From Tubiluchus corallicola (taxonomy: Eukaryota; Priapulida; Priapulimorpha; Priapulimorphida; Tubiluchidae): a DNA stretch of 64,000 nucleotides. Below the pieces are notes generated by a model, which saw only the letters and a program-made list of their open reading frames with translations, was not told where the DNA came from and ran no database searches. How positions within the stretch are numbered: the first letter of the stretch is position 1; every line of letters starts with the position of its first letter. The stretch spans positions 62,001-126,000 of the forward strand of contig JAQGDQ010000020.1 of assembly GCA_030141605.1 (NCBI GenBank). Direction: 5' to 3'. This document shows positions 43,222 to 53,897 of the stretch, in pieces. A program made the position numbers and the translations under genes.

Positions 43222-44487
43222 GGGACTAAATTAACATCATAGTCACTCTACACTGTGTTACTATAAACTTGTTGTTCCTTGCAATTTAGTAAACTGAAGA
43301 CTTTGATTCTTATAAGTTTATTTGCTATATAAAAAAAAGAAAAAATTGGTTTGTGACTGATTGTTTTTATCCAGATAAGTTATGTTTAAAGACGAATGAA
43401 GACATTTTGCTTCAAGTGATTGAGTATACCAGTGGTAATAAATGTATTTTATCACTAAATTACGAAAATATGTTCCTTCATTAGTCATGTTTAATGATTT
43501 TCATGCCTTGCTGTTTCAATGGTTACCTAGATTCTCCACACTGACACCCAGCAGCCTACACAGTAGTTAGCTGTTCTATTATGATGACTCAGCCACTGTA
43601 ATGCTAAGCATGTAAGAAAGAAATGGAATGTAAGTAAATCCAAATATTACTGAAGAAAGCAGCTAGGAACAAACAGCCACTGGACATGGGCTACTTTTTG
43701 CAGTGCTATTACCAGGAATTGCAATTGTAATCGTAGGTAACGTTGTACACTGTACAACTGCAAATAAATGTTGAACTTATCTCAGTATTTACTTTGTGGG
43801 CTTTCACTCAGGAGTGTTACTCAGTATAAAGTTTACATGTAAAATGCACTTTATGAGACATTTCATTACATAACTAAGATCGAAATAATTTTCAATTGAA
43901 TCGAAATTTCAACTGATTGCTAATGCTGGTTATCATACACAGCGACAGCTGTTGCGCCACTAGGTTACTCTACAATTCCAGCTATAACTATTTGAATAAA
44001 ATTTTTCTACACTAAATTTTTAACAATGTTCACTCTTACTGGTTAGAAGACTGAAGCCATTAAAAATTGGCTTTCTCACCTAAAGTCGTTACCACAGTAA
44101 ACCCACATCATTCAACTGAAAATTATTACATTTTTTATTTGCTAAATTTACAAATTTTCTAATTATTAGATCAGTTTTATCTAAAAGAATGAATCAAATA
44201 AAACTAATTTTTAACCATATACACATACATGATTAATAATTAAAAATAACTGCATGTAGAAATAATTTCAAAACCAAAGGTCTAATGAACAGGAGTGATA
44301 ATTTTAACCTCAACACTGATGTTTCATACATACACCTTTAATGTGGTATGTTGCTTAGAGAAAGACATACACTGTTTAGTAACAAACTGGCCAGGAAAAA
44401 ATTAACCAGGCTATGCAACACTATATGCATTGGTTTCTGTTGATGAGACTATGCATATAAGGTATCAACTACTGACTTGTTCACAAT

Positions 44488-44758
44488 CCTGTTTGCATAG
44501 GAAAAACGTCCATAAGTCGGCAGGTAGGCATTCCTAGTTATTCACACTTCCTGATTTTCCACTTTGATACCTAGCTCATTGGCCATTACTCTACATTATT
44601 TCTAAGCACAGATGTCAACGTTGAGGTGCATGCTGCATCATGAAAAACATTATTTTGACAAAAGCGGTCCTGAAGTTTGCCATTTTTTTGTCACATTTCT
44701 ACAAAAACACTATCAACGTATGGAAAAGTGGTTGCTAAAAGTGGACTTTGTAAAAGAA
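44488..44758 (+). repeat. Unclassified interspersed repeat, copy B duplicate
   Basis: Duplicate of 39600-39870 produced by the 4888-bp tandem duplication. Confidence 0.6.
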
Positions 44759-45372
44759 CACTGCAGTTACAGTTATGAAGCCCAGTAAATTTAGCGTTTA
44801 TTTTTGTAAAAATAACTGATATTGACCCAATTTTTCTACATGTTATTTTGAGTCATTGTAACATAGCTTGAACTATGCCAACTTATGGACAGTTTTGGTT
44901 TGTTGAGCACACATATGAAAACCAAATAAACAAATTTGAAGAAATTGTTCACATGGTGTTGATGATAAGACATGACATTACACTGAAATAATCCGAACTT
45001 GACTGATGAAGACAACAACAAAAAAAATTCAGACTAGCATGTCAATATCAATGCATTAGCTATCAGAGTTCAATGTTGGTCATATAAAAACTAATTAATA
45101 TATCACATTTTTACAACTTAATCTTTCAATATGGTGCCATACCGACATGCAGAGTATAATGCACACAAGGAAATGCTGTTTATGTTGTTTACTCAGTAAT
45201 GTACATTATGTAAAACAAGTTTCATAATTGCAGATAATGACAATTTGGCGACACAAGAATACCGTAAAATTGAAGTCTTTGACTGTACCTGACAGAATTT
45301 TTATATCCGAATCTACAAGTAACCTAACTATTCTCAGTAAATAAAAACTTGACTCCAGTTGTCAAAGGCTGT

Positions 45373-45378
45373 TTTATT
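45373..45378 (-). terminator. AATAAA poly(A) signal, CHMP2A copy 2
   Basis: Exact counterpart of 40485-40490, 33 nt after the copy 2 stop codon. Confidence 0.7.
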
Positions 45379-45410
45379 TTCACATAATGCAAAGTAGAAA
45401 TAGATTACTT

Positions 45411-46082
45411 TCACTCTCTCCTGAGATTATTTAATCTGGCTTGTAGATCATCATCTGCATCAGGAGTTCCTCCGGCTGCCACAGGCTGTTGTGCTCCTGG
45501 CAGTGTTGATGCTTTCAGTGATCCAGCTGCCTGTGGGAGTGAGGAAAGTTCATCTGTCATTTGCAGACCAAGTTCATCCAATACTTGTGCAACAACAGCG
45601 TCACTTTCTTCTTCATCTTCCTCATCGCCCATTGCATCATCGATTACATCAGCCATCATCTCCTCTTTCATATCCATAATTTCAGACTGCTTTTCAAATT
45701 CCATCATAATCTTTTGAATTTGAGGCAGCTTCATTTGCTTGTTCATATTTGTCATTGCTTTTGTAACACCTTTCATAGCTTGAGCCATGGAATTTGTCGA
45801 TTTCAATGTTTGAATTTTGAGTGACACAGCCTGAATATTTGCTCTCATCAACATAAATTTTTTACAATAACGACGAGTTCGAACCAGGTCCTTTGCCATT
45901 ATTTTAACTGCATCCATTTGTCCTTGCTTAGCCATTTTCTTTATATCAGCTATAATCTTCTTTTCTGATTGTTCCATTTTTGTACGCTCACGGTCTAATT
46001 CTCTCATGGCTTTATTGAGGGCACGCTGGTTTTGCCTCAGCATTTCTTCTGGTGTTTTCCTTCGACCAAATAACCAATCCAT
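45411..46082 (-). CDS. CHMP2A: CHMP2A, ESCRT-III subunit, tandem copy 2
   Basis: Encodes the same 223 residues as copy 1 except Ala instead of Thr at position 22 (NQRALNKA), which matches the usual animal sequence, so copy 2 probably keeps the ancestral state. All family features are intact: basic N terminus, Snf7 helices, acidic linker, C-terminal MIM1. The 5' UTR acceptor and 3' poly(A) signal are also duplicated. About 2.1 kb upstream of the ATG is shared by both copies. If the promoter and first non-coding exon lie within that 2.1 kb, both genes can be expressed; if they lie beyond 48220, only copy 2 has them directly upstream. Confidence 0.95.
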   Translation of the reverse strand: MDWLFGRRKTPEEMLRQNQRALNKAMRELDRERTKMEQSEKKIIADIKKMAKQGQMDAVKIMAKDLVRTRRYCKKFMLMRANIQAVSLKIQTLKSTNSMAQAMKGVTKAMTNMNKQMKLPQIQKIMMEFEKQSEIMDMKEEMMADVIDDAMGDEEDEEESDAVVAQVLDELGLQMTDELSSLPQAAGSLKASTLPGAQQPVAAGGTPDADDDLQARLNNLRRE

Positions 46083-46699
46083 TTTGACAGTGGTAGAAAA
46101 CTTTTACTTGCAAATGTATCTGTAAATATAAAACTATTGGTTACAAACATTCCTACTCAAATGCAAAAGCATGTAAATCAGTTTTCTAAAAGATTATTCT
46201 GCACAACTGATAAAAGTTAAGTATTTAATACATACAAAAATGTGTATCGGAGTGACAGTAAACTTAATTTATACAACACAATTATATCAGCTTAATGGGC
46301 ATGCATATCGTAAACATCGTTGACTTAAGTCGAATATACTTAACTAAAATAAATTGTTGGACTTGTAATTAGCCTTTATTAGAAGGCTCACTAGATGCCA
46401 CAGTCACTGGTTTTGACTTTTGATCCTTTTCTGGTTATACTTGTGGATGTGCTCCCAAATTGCATGCAGTAATGGGATTAACATAAAGGAAAAAACTCAA
46501 AACAAAAATGTGAACCAACTTAGGAAAAAGAGTTGAATTTAAAACTAATGCCCCTTTAGTATTAATAATTTATACTGCCTTTTGCCGATAAAGAAAATAC
46601 ATTATCGAGCACAGTCTTTTATCAATTAAAGGTCCACTGACCCTGGTAGACTTGCTGTTAAAATCCACTACTGACTAGGAAGATACAAATAGAGTATAT

Positions 46700-47878
46700 T
46701 CCATTTATAACGAGTTTCAAGGGACTGCCGAAATTTGCTCGCTATAACAGAGTCTCGTTATAGCCGAGGCAAATTGTCCGAGTGAGTGGGTGTGCTATAT
46801 AGAAATGAAACCCATAAGGCTGATATGAAACGATGACATAGCACTTTCTTTTGAGACTGGCATAAGTTTTCTAATGAGTGCCACTGTTCAGCAAATATTT
46901 CATCATGAAAGAGTAAACTCTAAACTCTATTATTTCTATTACAGAGGCAGTATTTTATGCAATAAATACCTGCATAAAAGTACTGAGCGAGTTGTTTTTC
47001 TAAACCACAACTGTCATTCATTGCGACATTTGCAGACATTTGAGTGCTTTGTGTGGGTGTTAACGGCGCAAGAGCCTGGATGTCTGCGTGGGCGGAAAGC
47101 ATAGCTGGTTTTTTTATTTAAATAGCTGTACAGGCTTAGTATAACTGATTATGAGCATTTCATCATGGGCTGAAACATTGCCTAATAATTAACTCTGCAC
47201 TCTAGCAAGCTGGTTTTTTTTTTATTTAAATAGCTGCACAGGCTTAGTATAACTGATTATGAGCATTTCATCATGGGCTGAAACGTTGTCTAATAATTAA
47301 CTCTACACTCCTTTAATTATAAATAAAAGCACTGTGCTATTTTAAAATGGTATTTTTATTAAAAATTAAACTTTGCAAAGTCTCAGAATTATTTATTTTG
47401 CAAAGCAGAACAGCTTTGGTCGTTGTTGTCTGCATCACATTAAATTTGCAACACTTTATTTAAGGAGCTGTCAAGTTGACTGTTTACTGTCATCTGATAG
47501 CTTCCTAACACGTTGACAAACTTGTTGTTTTTCTGACTCATCCTGCTCGCTTCATTCTACCTGCAGTCTATAGGTTATAATTACAGCAGCGTTTGTACTA
47601 AGCTGTTGACTCACCAGCACATCTGAATGATTGTGCTGTACTTGACAGTTGATACACATAACACAGTGTTTTGGAACTCGCGCTCGTTATATGCAGGGTA
47701 AATACAATCATGGGGCCAGAAAATTCCCTGATAATAAGCAATATTTTGTAATATCAGAGCTTGCTGTAAGCACGGTTTAAATACATTATTTAAGACTAAG
47801 ACTTAGCGGGCTTTGGAATTTCCTTGTAATATTCAGAAGCCTTGTTTTAACAGGCTTGTTTTATAAATGGTATGATAA
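46700..47878 (-). mobile_element. Pogo/Tigger-like non-autonomous element, copy 2
   Basis: Duplicate of 41812-42990 within the second 4888-bp unit. Confidence 0.55.
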
Positions 47879-47896
47879 ATTTGTGTTTCGCTAGCA

Positions 47897-48109
47897 TTGA
47901 AACACTTCGAATTTAGTGCCAAGCACACGTCTTGCGAAAAAATAAAAATCGAGGAAAAAAGTGGCGTCCCACTAGGAACCCTCGCTGTACTTATATGTGG
48001 GCAAACTCAAGCAGTAATAGAGAGACTGTGGCACCTGAATGAAAGTATAAACCCTCCTAGAACAATGTGCTTAAGAGTTGCTAGGTTATGCTATAAAGTA
48101 ATGGATTGA
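47897..48109 (+). pseudogene. Possible pogo/Tigger transposase HTH fragment, copy 2
   Basis: Identical duplicate of 43009-43221. Confidence 0.3.
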
Positions 48110-48220
48110 GGGACTAAATTAACATCATAGTCACTCTACACTGTGTTACTATAAACTTGTTGTTCCTTGCAATTTAGTAAACTGAAGACTTTGATTCTTA
48201 TAAGTTTATTTGCTATATAA

Positions 48221-49169
48221 AAAAACTTTTTTAACAGAAAAATCATTACTATATGCACTTCCTGCAGCTGTATGCATACGATAGAAACTGCAAGCAGAAA
48301 GCAGAGAAAAGCATCAGTAGTGTGTGACGTAGTCTTAGGAAAAATACTTGCTAGCATCGATGAATCTTACATTTTGACAGGAAATCCAAAAATGATGTAG
48401 TTTGGTTCATTTGGTTAAGGTGTTGTGTACTTAAAATTTCACATGAATAGTATTAATACTTATGCTAGACTTAAAAATTAAAGAACTGCTTGACGTCCTA
48501 GGTAACTGTCTAGTTTGTCGAGCAGTAGAGCCGGCCCTGGCAGCAACACACTTTTCTTTTTAAGAAAATGCTAGTCTCTAAGAATTATAGAATCAAAAAT
48601 TAAAAAGTAATTTTGCACTTTTTAGTAACAGAAGGACAAGTAACGGAGAGACGAAGTAATTAACATAATTCGTTAATTACTAACAACAAGCAATGTGTAG
48701 TCACTACTTACTTGCAGTTGAGCAGTGGAAAGAGAAAATACAAAAACATCCTTTTATTAGCACAAAATCAGGATGACAAGGAGAAAATTTAAAGAAATGT
48801 GTGGTGCAATAACTTATTATGACACTCCTTATATAAGTAAGTTATTTATTTCCTAAAAATAATATTACAGACTATTTGGTTACATTTTTACAAAGGACTG
48901 AATGTAGTTCACACAATGATACCAAATAAGTAATCTCGCATACCCTATAAATTTAACCATTAAACAAAATTTATGGCGAATCCGCACATAGTACTTACAC
49001 TTAACTTTTAATTTAACTTAATTACCATAAACAGCACAAAATCTAGATTAGTCAAACTACGTAATAATTCTAAAACAAGCAAAAATCACAAAAACGATAA
49101 AATAACTGCATCGATTTCAATTTGCTCTCAAGATGACTAACAGTCAGTCATCAGTCACAAAATAAATAC
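48221..49169. other. Intergenic region right of the duplication
   Basis: AT-rich, with no coding exon recognised. It could hold the original CHMP2A promoter (minus strand), but no motif supports a position. A short GC-rich patch at about 48520-48545 (GTAGAGCCGGCCCTGGCAG) looks like a fragment of a dispersed element. Confidence 0.4.
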
Positions 49170-50084
49170 TGTTGGGAGCCGTTTGGACCACTGCGCCAAG
49201 TAGACCAATTGGTCTACTTGGGCTAGCCCAAGTAGGACACTAGAGACAGGTCGTGAATTCAGTCGTTAAGTGTACTGACACCGTCCGTTGTGCTTGTTTA
49301 TGTAATAATAATAATTAAAAACGTTAATACACGTTGAATAATTTATTATACATCTAATAAAATAAAAGAATTTTATTCTGAGCTGGTAGAACGGACAATA
49401 TTAAATTTGGTTTCGATATTAATGTTGTTGAAGTGAAAAAACCCCACTTTTTTGCGAATTCAACATTTGTTTAAGGTATATCATTTTTGATTTTGTCTCA
49501 CTTCACAAACAGGTGATCCGTTTCACTACCTCTTGGGCAAATAATTGTTTTCTTATAAATAAACGTTCTAGCGATCTATGTGTCCTACATGGGCTAGCGA
49601 GCCATGTAGGACAGTGCCCTACATGTTACAATACTACTGATAATATTAAAACTAATTATCCTTGCTTTTCTTAAATGTTAAAAATTACTTTTTGGTGTTG
49701 TGAAGGCTTAGCAGCATCTGTCTCATTTTTAAATTTGCAATTATTTCTGTAATAACTGTGTGCAGAATTTCTCTCTTTAAAGCATTAGATACTAGGTTTA
49801 ATGTTATGATATATTAATGGAGTTAATCATAATGATGAAATTATTGTAAGAAATGCATTTGCAAATTGCCAAGGAATATCCATTTCTAAAAGAAATTTTG
49901 TTTTATGCTTTATTATGTCATAACAATACTTATAAACAATGGTAATATAAACTGGAAACAAGTTTTGCCAGAGCAAGTTTCTCGACAAAAATCGCTAGTG
50001 TCCTACTTGGGCTGCCCATGTAGGACACTACTTTTAGCGCATCAAGTGGTCTACTTGGCGCAGTGGTCCAAACGGCTCCCAACA
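49170..50084. mobile_element. Palindrome-rich inverted-repeat DNA element, 915 bp
   Basis: Ends are perfect 38-bp inverted repeats starting TGTTGGGAGCCGTTTGGACC. They are flanked by a 5-bp direct repeat AATAC (49165-49169 and 50085-50089). Subterminal DNA is built from nested palindromes: AAGTAGACC/GGTCTACTT, then CTACTTGGGCTAGCCCAAGTAG-type hairpins. A related hairpin (GTCCTACATGGGC...GCCATGTAGGAC) is in the centre at about 49580. No ORF. TGT...ACA ends and a short target duplication recall Ginger (integrase-type) elements, but the superfamily is not established. Confidence 0.8.
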
Positions 50085-50229
50085 AATACAAACTCGGAAG
50101 CTATATGTACAAAGGTACGGTGCTCGCAAAATGGTTAATATTTCTTTTCAATTTGCATTTGTTTCGACGCCTACATATGAGTGCCAGATACTCGGTCTAT
50201 ATGATTTTAATAATTACCTCATACGTAAA

Positions 50230-50790
50230 AGGTTACTATATAGCTTATTTATTTATTTATTTATTTATTTTATTCACACCCAATAGTAAAATACAGTATA
50301 CAATAAAAACAATATATGTAAAACACGTTAGCAAAAAACATACAAATATAATTTACAAGAGTGTGGTAAAGACACAAACAGACGAACTGCCTATTGTGTA
50401 CAAGGATTTTACGCAAGCTAGCTTTATATAAACGACTTTTAAATAACTTAATATTTTGTGCAGTTACGAAGGGCCACCATCAACATATGCAGGCAATGAG
50501 TTCAAAATCGCTACAACTTGATTTGAGAAAAATTAGCCAAATGATACTTTAGCTCTTCGATGCACGAAAAGCTTCACAGAATGATTCTGCCTTGTTCTAT
50601 TGCAAGATAAATTTGGTAAAAAATTTGTCAAAGTCAACATCAACTTCTCTATGAATAATATGATAACATAAAGCTAAATACGTAGCATATGTAGGCTTAC
50701 TCGATACGATACTTAGAAATCCTTTAAACAGGACTGAATGACGTTTTTCTAAGGCTAAGCAGTCAGACCCTGCAAAAGAAAAGTTTTAAC
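50230..50790 (-). mobile_element. Degenerate LINE 3' end with (AAAT)n tail
   Basis: On the minus strand, broken frames give text such as SDCLALEKRHSVLFKGF, then VVAILNSLPAYV and KLFKSRLYKASL. The last two resemble the C terminus of LINE ORF2 proteins (VVxxWNSLP...FKxxL). The remnant ends at a plus-strand TTTATTTATTTA run, i.e. an AAAT-repeat tail. Several frameshifts and stops make it inactive. Confidence 0.5.
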
Positions 50791-52965
50791 GTAGGCTTTA
50801 CAGTTCGAAGACGTATTTTTGCAAAGACTAATGTAAAGTAATTATAAATTTTATCATTTTTTTAAAAAAGTTAAAAGTTATAGAGCCTCAAAAAGTATCA
50901 GTAATGTACCATTTTAATAATAATTATAATAGTGTACGTTTGTAACACCTTAGCAGTTAGCACTGTTTGAATACTGCATTTTCGTACAGCAAATTTTAAT
51001 GTAAATTAACTGAACTAACATTAATAATTAAATTTTAAAATTATAAAATTAGCTTTTTCCAAAACAGCAACGATAAGTTAACAACAACAACTAGTTAACA
51101 ATGACAACGACAACAACAGCAACAACAATAATAATATATAGCAGCATAAGCTGGGTACTTGGGAATTTGATCGTGGATCTCAACACGTACATACATGTCA
51201 TACAGGATTAAAGGCTTTAAATTTACCTGTGCTGTCTTACATTAATTGTGAAAAATCACAAAAGATGGTAGTCAGTAAAGCCAGATAAAAGGTGTTGACG
51301 TATTTAATATTAAAAAAGCAAAAATTAAAAATGGCAGCCGTATATAAATAGGCCTGAATACATCAATGGAACAGGAAGTTATAACATGTCTGCGAGAAAA
51401 GAAGTAAGAAAGTGGAGCATCATGGCATAATAAAATATGATGATACATGTATTATGAATCGGAGTAGCTCGATCTGATGCTGAATGAACTGAGCCTATAA
51501 AAGTAGGGTGGTTATTGTACGACACAACAACAATGATCCTAGTTTAATTTTCAATATGGAGGTGAATTGATAGAAACAAACAATGAAGAAAGTATAAAAA
51601 TGGCAGAAAGTAGCCCCAAAACGTATGATAAAACAGAAAATATCTACGAGCTACTGAGGAGGAATGATGATCTGGGCAGTATGGCTTTTAAGGCAAATAA
51701 CACATTATAAAGAATTAATGTGGTACCGAAGTGTGCTGTTATCTGATAATAAAAGAAGTGCTGAAAGATGCTATTTTGTATAATATTATGTGATTTAAAC
51801 ATTCCCAGAAGTTGGAGGACAGAAATTAGAGAAGTTATAAGTGTGTATGATTTAGGTATAAATTTTGAAAGAATGCAAAGCTTATTGAAGTCACAATAGA
51901 AAAAAGAAATAAAAAAGGAGGTTAAGTGTGTAAAAGCAAATCAAAGCTGCGAAAAAGTGTGAGAATCACTCTTCCGAGCGATTGTACAAGTCTACAACAG
52001 GTGGCGAAGGTTTTTCTGTCATGGCGGCTCACATGCAGAAATTATTATGTTCCTGCCGTATACTATTTGTTTAAATTTAACCAAGAATTGAACAAACTGA
52101 AGTAAATATCGCGTTTTTTTTAAAGAGATAGGATAGTCAAAGATAATATTTTACTAGGTAAAGCTAGTTAAGCTATACTCACTCAAACAACTATCGGTGG
52201 ATGTACGCAACGCGCGGTGGGATGAGTTATACTTTTGTTCCTTTGCGTGAACGCAGCATCGACCTATTTTTGCTATTAAAGCAGCAGCATATATTCCCCT
52301 GTTGACACACGAATAACTGCTGGTTTATGATAGGAAAATATTTTCTTTATAATTTACCGAACTTTTAACCATTTTCAGGTTTTATTAACCAGAAAAATAT
52401 GTTTACATTATCAGTTCTAAGGATGTCTCCCCATAGTAGCATAGCAGGTATATAGTTATATTATAACAGATGTATCAGGCAGAAAATATGCCTAACAAAA
52501 AATATTTTATTATGCGTATGCAGCAACAAAGAAGAGACATGAGATTATGCAAAGTGCGATTAATTATGCAAACCAAACAAAGTGCCAAACTTGCCAAATA
52601 AAAAATATGTTATCAGTGAAAGGTAATGTCACATTCTTTGGCTTTGACTCCATTGTGCAACAGAAGGCACAATAATTTATCACCATTTTAGCAAAGTATT
52701 GGCACAAAAATACGCAAAAATGTCAAGACCTATCAAGAAAGCATGCAATGATAGCAAGAGGGTACACTCTAGCATGGCGGTGCTAACTTTTGCCGGTAAT
52801 AGTACTGTAGCCTACCTACAGATTACTTAGTGATATTATTATCTATGAGGATAAGCAATAAATTGTCTTTTATTATAATGATAAAGATGTCAAAATTAAC
52901 TTCAGTCGTTAATATAATTTATTAAGTAGTAACTTCATACTGTTTAGGTACTGTCCGACTGTAAT
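50791..52965. other. Gene-poor intergenic region
   Basis: AT-rich. Contains a CAA/ACAACAA low-complexity patch (about 51085-51135) and a 36-codon frame at 51601 with no recognised homology. A METTL6 5' UTR exon could lie here, because the METTL6 coding start follows a splice acceptor, but its position cannot be supported. Confidence 0.4.
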
Positions 52966-53643
52966 CAGGGATGTTACTGAAACTGAAATTACAAACCGAA
53001 ACCAAAATTTATGAAATGCAGGAAACCTATACCAAAAGGAAACTGAACCAAAGTCATTTTTGCAGAGCCAACTACTATGAAAACTGAAAAAAATCTGAAA
53101 TAATTAAAACACTTTGTTTTTGCTTGTTTGCTTATATTTCCTTTGGTACAAGCTTGTTGAAGTAGCTAAACAAAAAATCCTAACCAGAAAAGTAGAACAG
53201 TGTTTATGGCTAAAGATCAAAGATCATGAAGCTTCAAAGAAATTGACAAATGTTATTTTGTAAATATTTTGTTGCCTATATTTTGTAATTATAAAATTAA
53301 ACTTGATTTTATTCAAATTACGCTTTTATATTTTGGCTGATTGTGCCTGGAGACCTGAATATCACAGTTGTCAGCCCTGAGATATGCCATGTTGCTGTAA
53401 AAAGCATCTGTAAATGGTTAAAAAGGTTAAATAAATGATATTCACGCTTTATTTGAACTATTTTAGCCAAAATTTGTCAGTGATTTTTAACATCTAGGAC
53501 AAAAAAAGGTAAGCTGGATAAATACTACTAAAACCCTGAAAAATGCTGCCGAAAATTACCGAAAGTTTCGGCTACAAAACTTAATAATTTTCGACAAAAA
53601 CAAAACTGAACCGAAAGTGCAATTATCAGAGGTAACGTCCCTG
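52966..53643. mobile_element. hAT-type MITE, 678 bp, with perfect 8-bp target duplication
   Basis: Terminal inverted repeats CAGGGATGTTAC (left) and GTAACGTCCCTG (right) match hAT-style ends beginning CAGGG. Identical 8-bp direct repeats ACTGTAAT flank it (52958-52965 and 53644-53651), the hallmark duplication length of hAT transposases. The interior is rich in GAAACTGAA/ACCGAA motifs, also inverted near the ends. No transposase ORF. Confidence 0.88.
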
Positions 53644-53897
53644 ACTGTAATTACTTGTTAGTGATATTATTAGTAGGTCTGAGGATGTGGACAGGTTTTT
53701 TTAAATGAATAAAAAGTGAATAAAAGGTAGAATGTAGTCTTAAGATGCTGTTGGGTATGCTTCATCTTCTCTGCTTGGAAGACTCCACATTGGCATCACT
53801 CCTCTATTTGTTAAACATTGCATTTTTTACTCTCATTCTTTGTTCTTTTCGTAGGTGGTTGATAGCTTCTAATGTGCCATTAGGTATTTGCTATTGA

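Larger units (their letters stand above)
38445..43332. repeat. 4888-bp direct tandem duplication, copy 1
   Basis: Copy 1 begins in an A-run (GTAAAAAAAAGAAAAAATTGG near 38442) and ends in an A-run (TTTGCTATATAAAA near 43329). Every landmark recurs exactly 4888 bp later: CHMP2A stop 40523/45411, poly(A) signal 40485/45373, pogo-like element, short ORF 43009/47897. The constant offset means no net indel in nearly 5 kb. The one base difference noticed is T at 41134 versus C at 46022. Confidence 0.97.
43333..48220. repeat. 4888-bp direct tandem duplication, copy 2
   Basis: Directly follows copy 1, head to tail. Its right edge is TTTGCTATATAAAAAAACTTTT (48209). A run of seven to eight A's is shared by both outer edges and the junction, so the breakpoint shows poly-A microhomology. 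Confidence 0.97.

Noticed and set aside
51080-51140. CAA-rich repeat cluster considered as a CRISPR-like or minisatellite array
   Set aside because: Irregular trinucleotide low complexity; no spacer/repeat structure.
51601-51711. 36-codon frame starting MAESSPKTYDKTE
   Set aside because: Too short, no recognised family, no splice continuation found.
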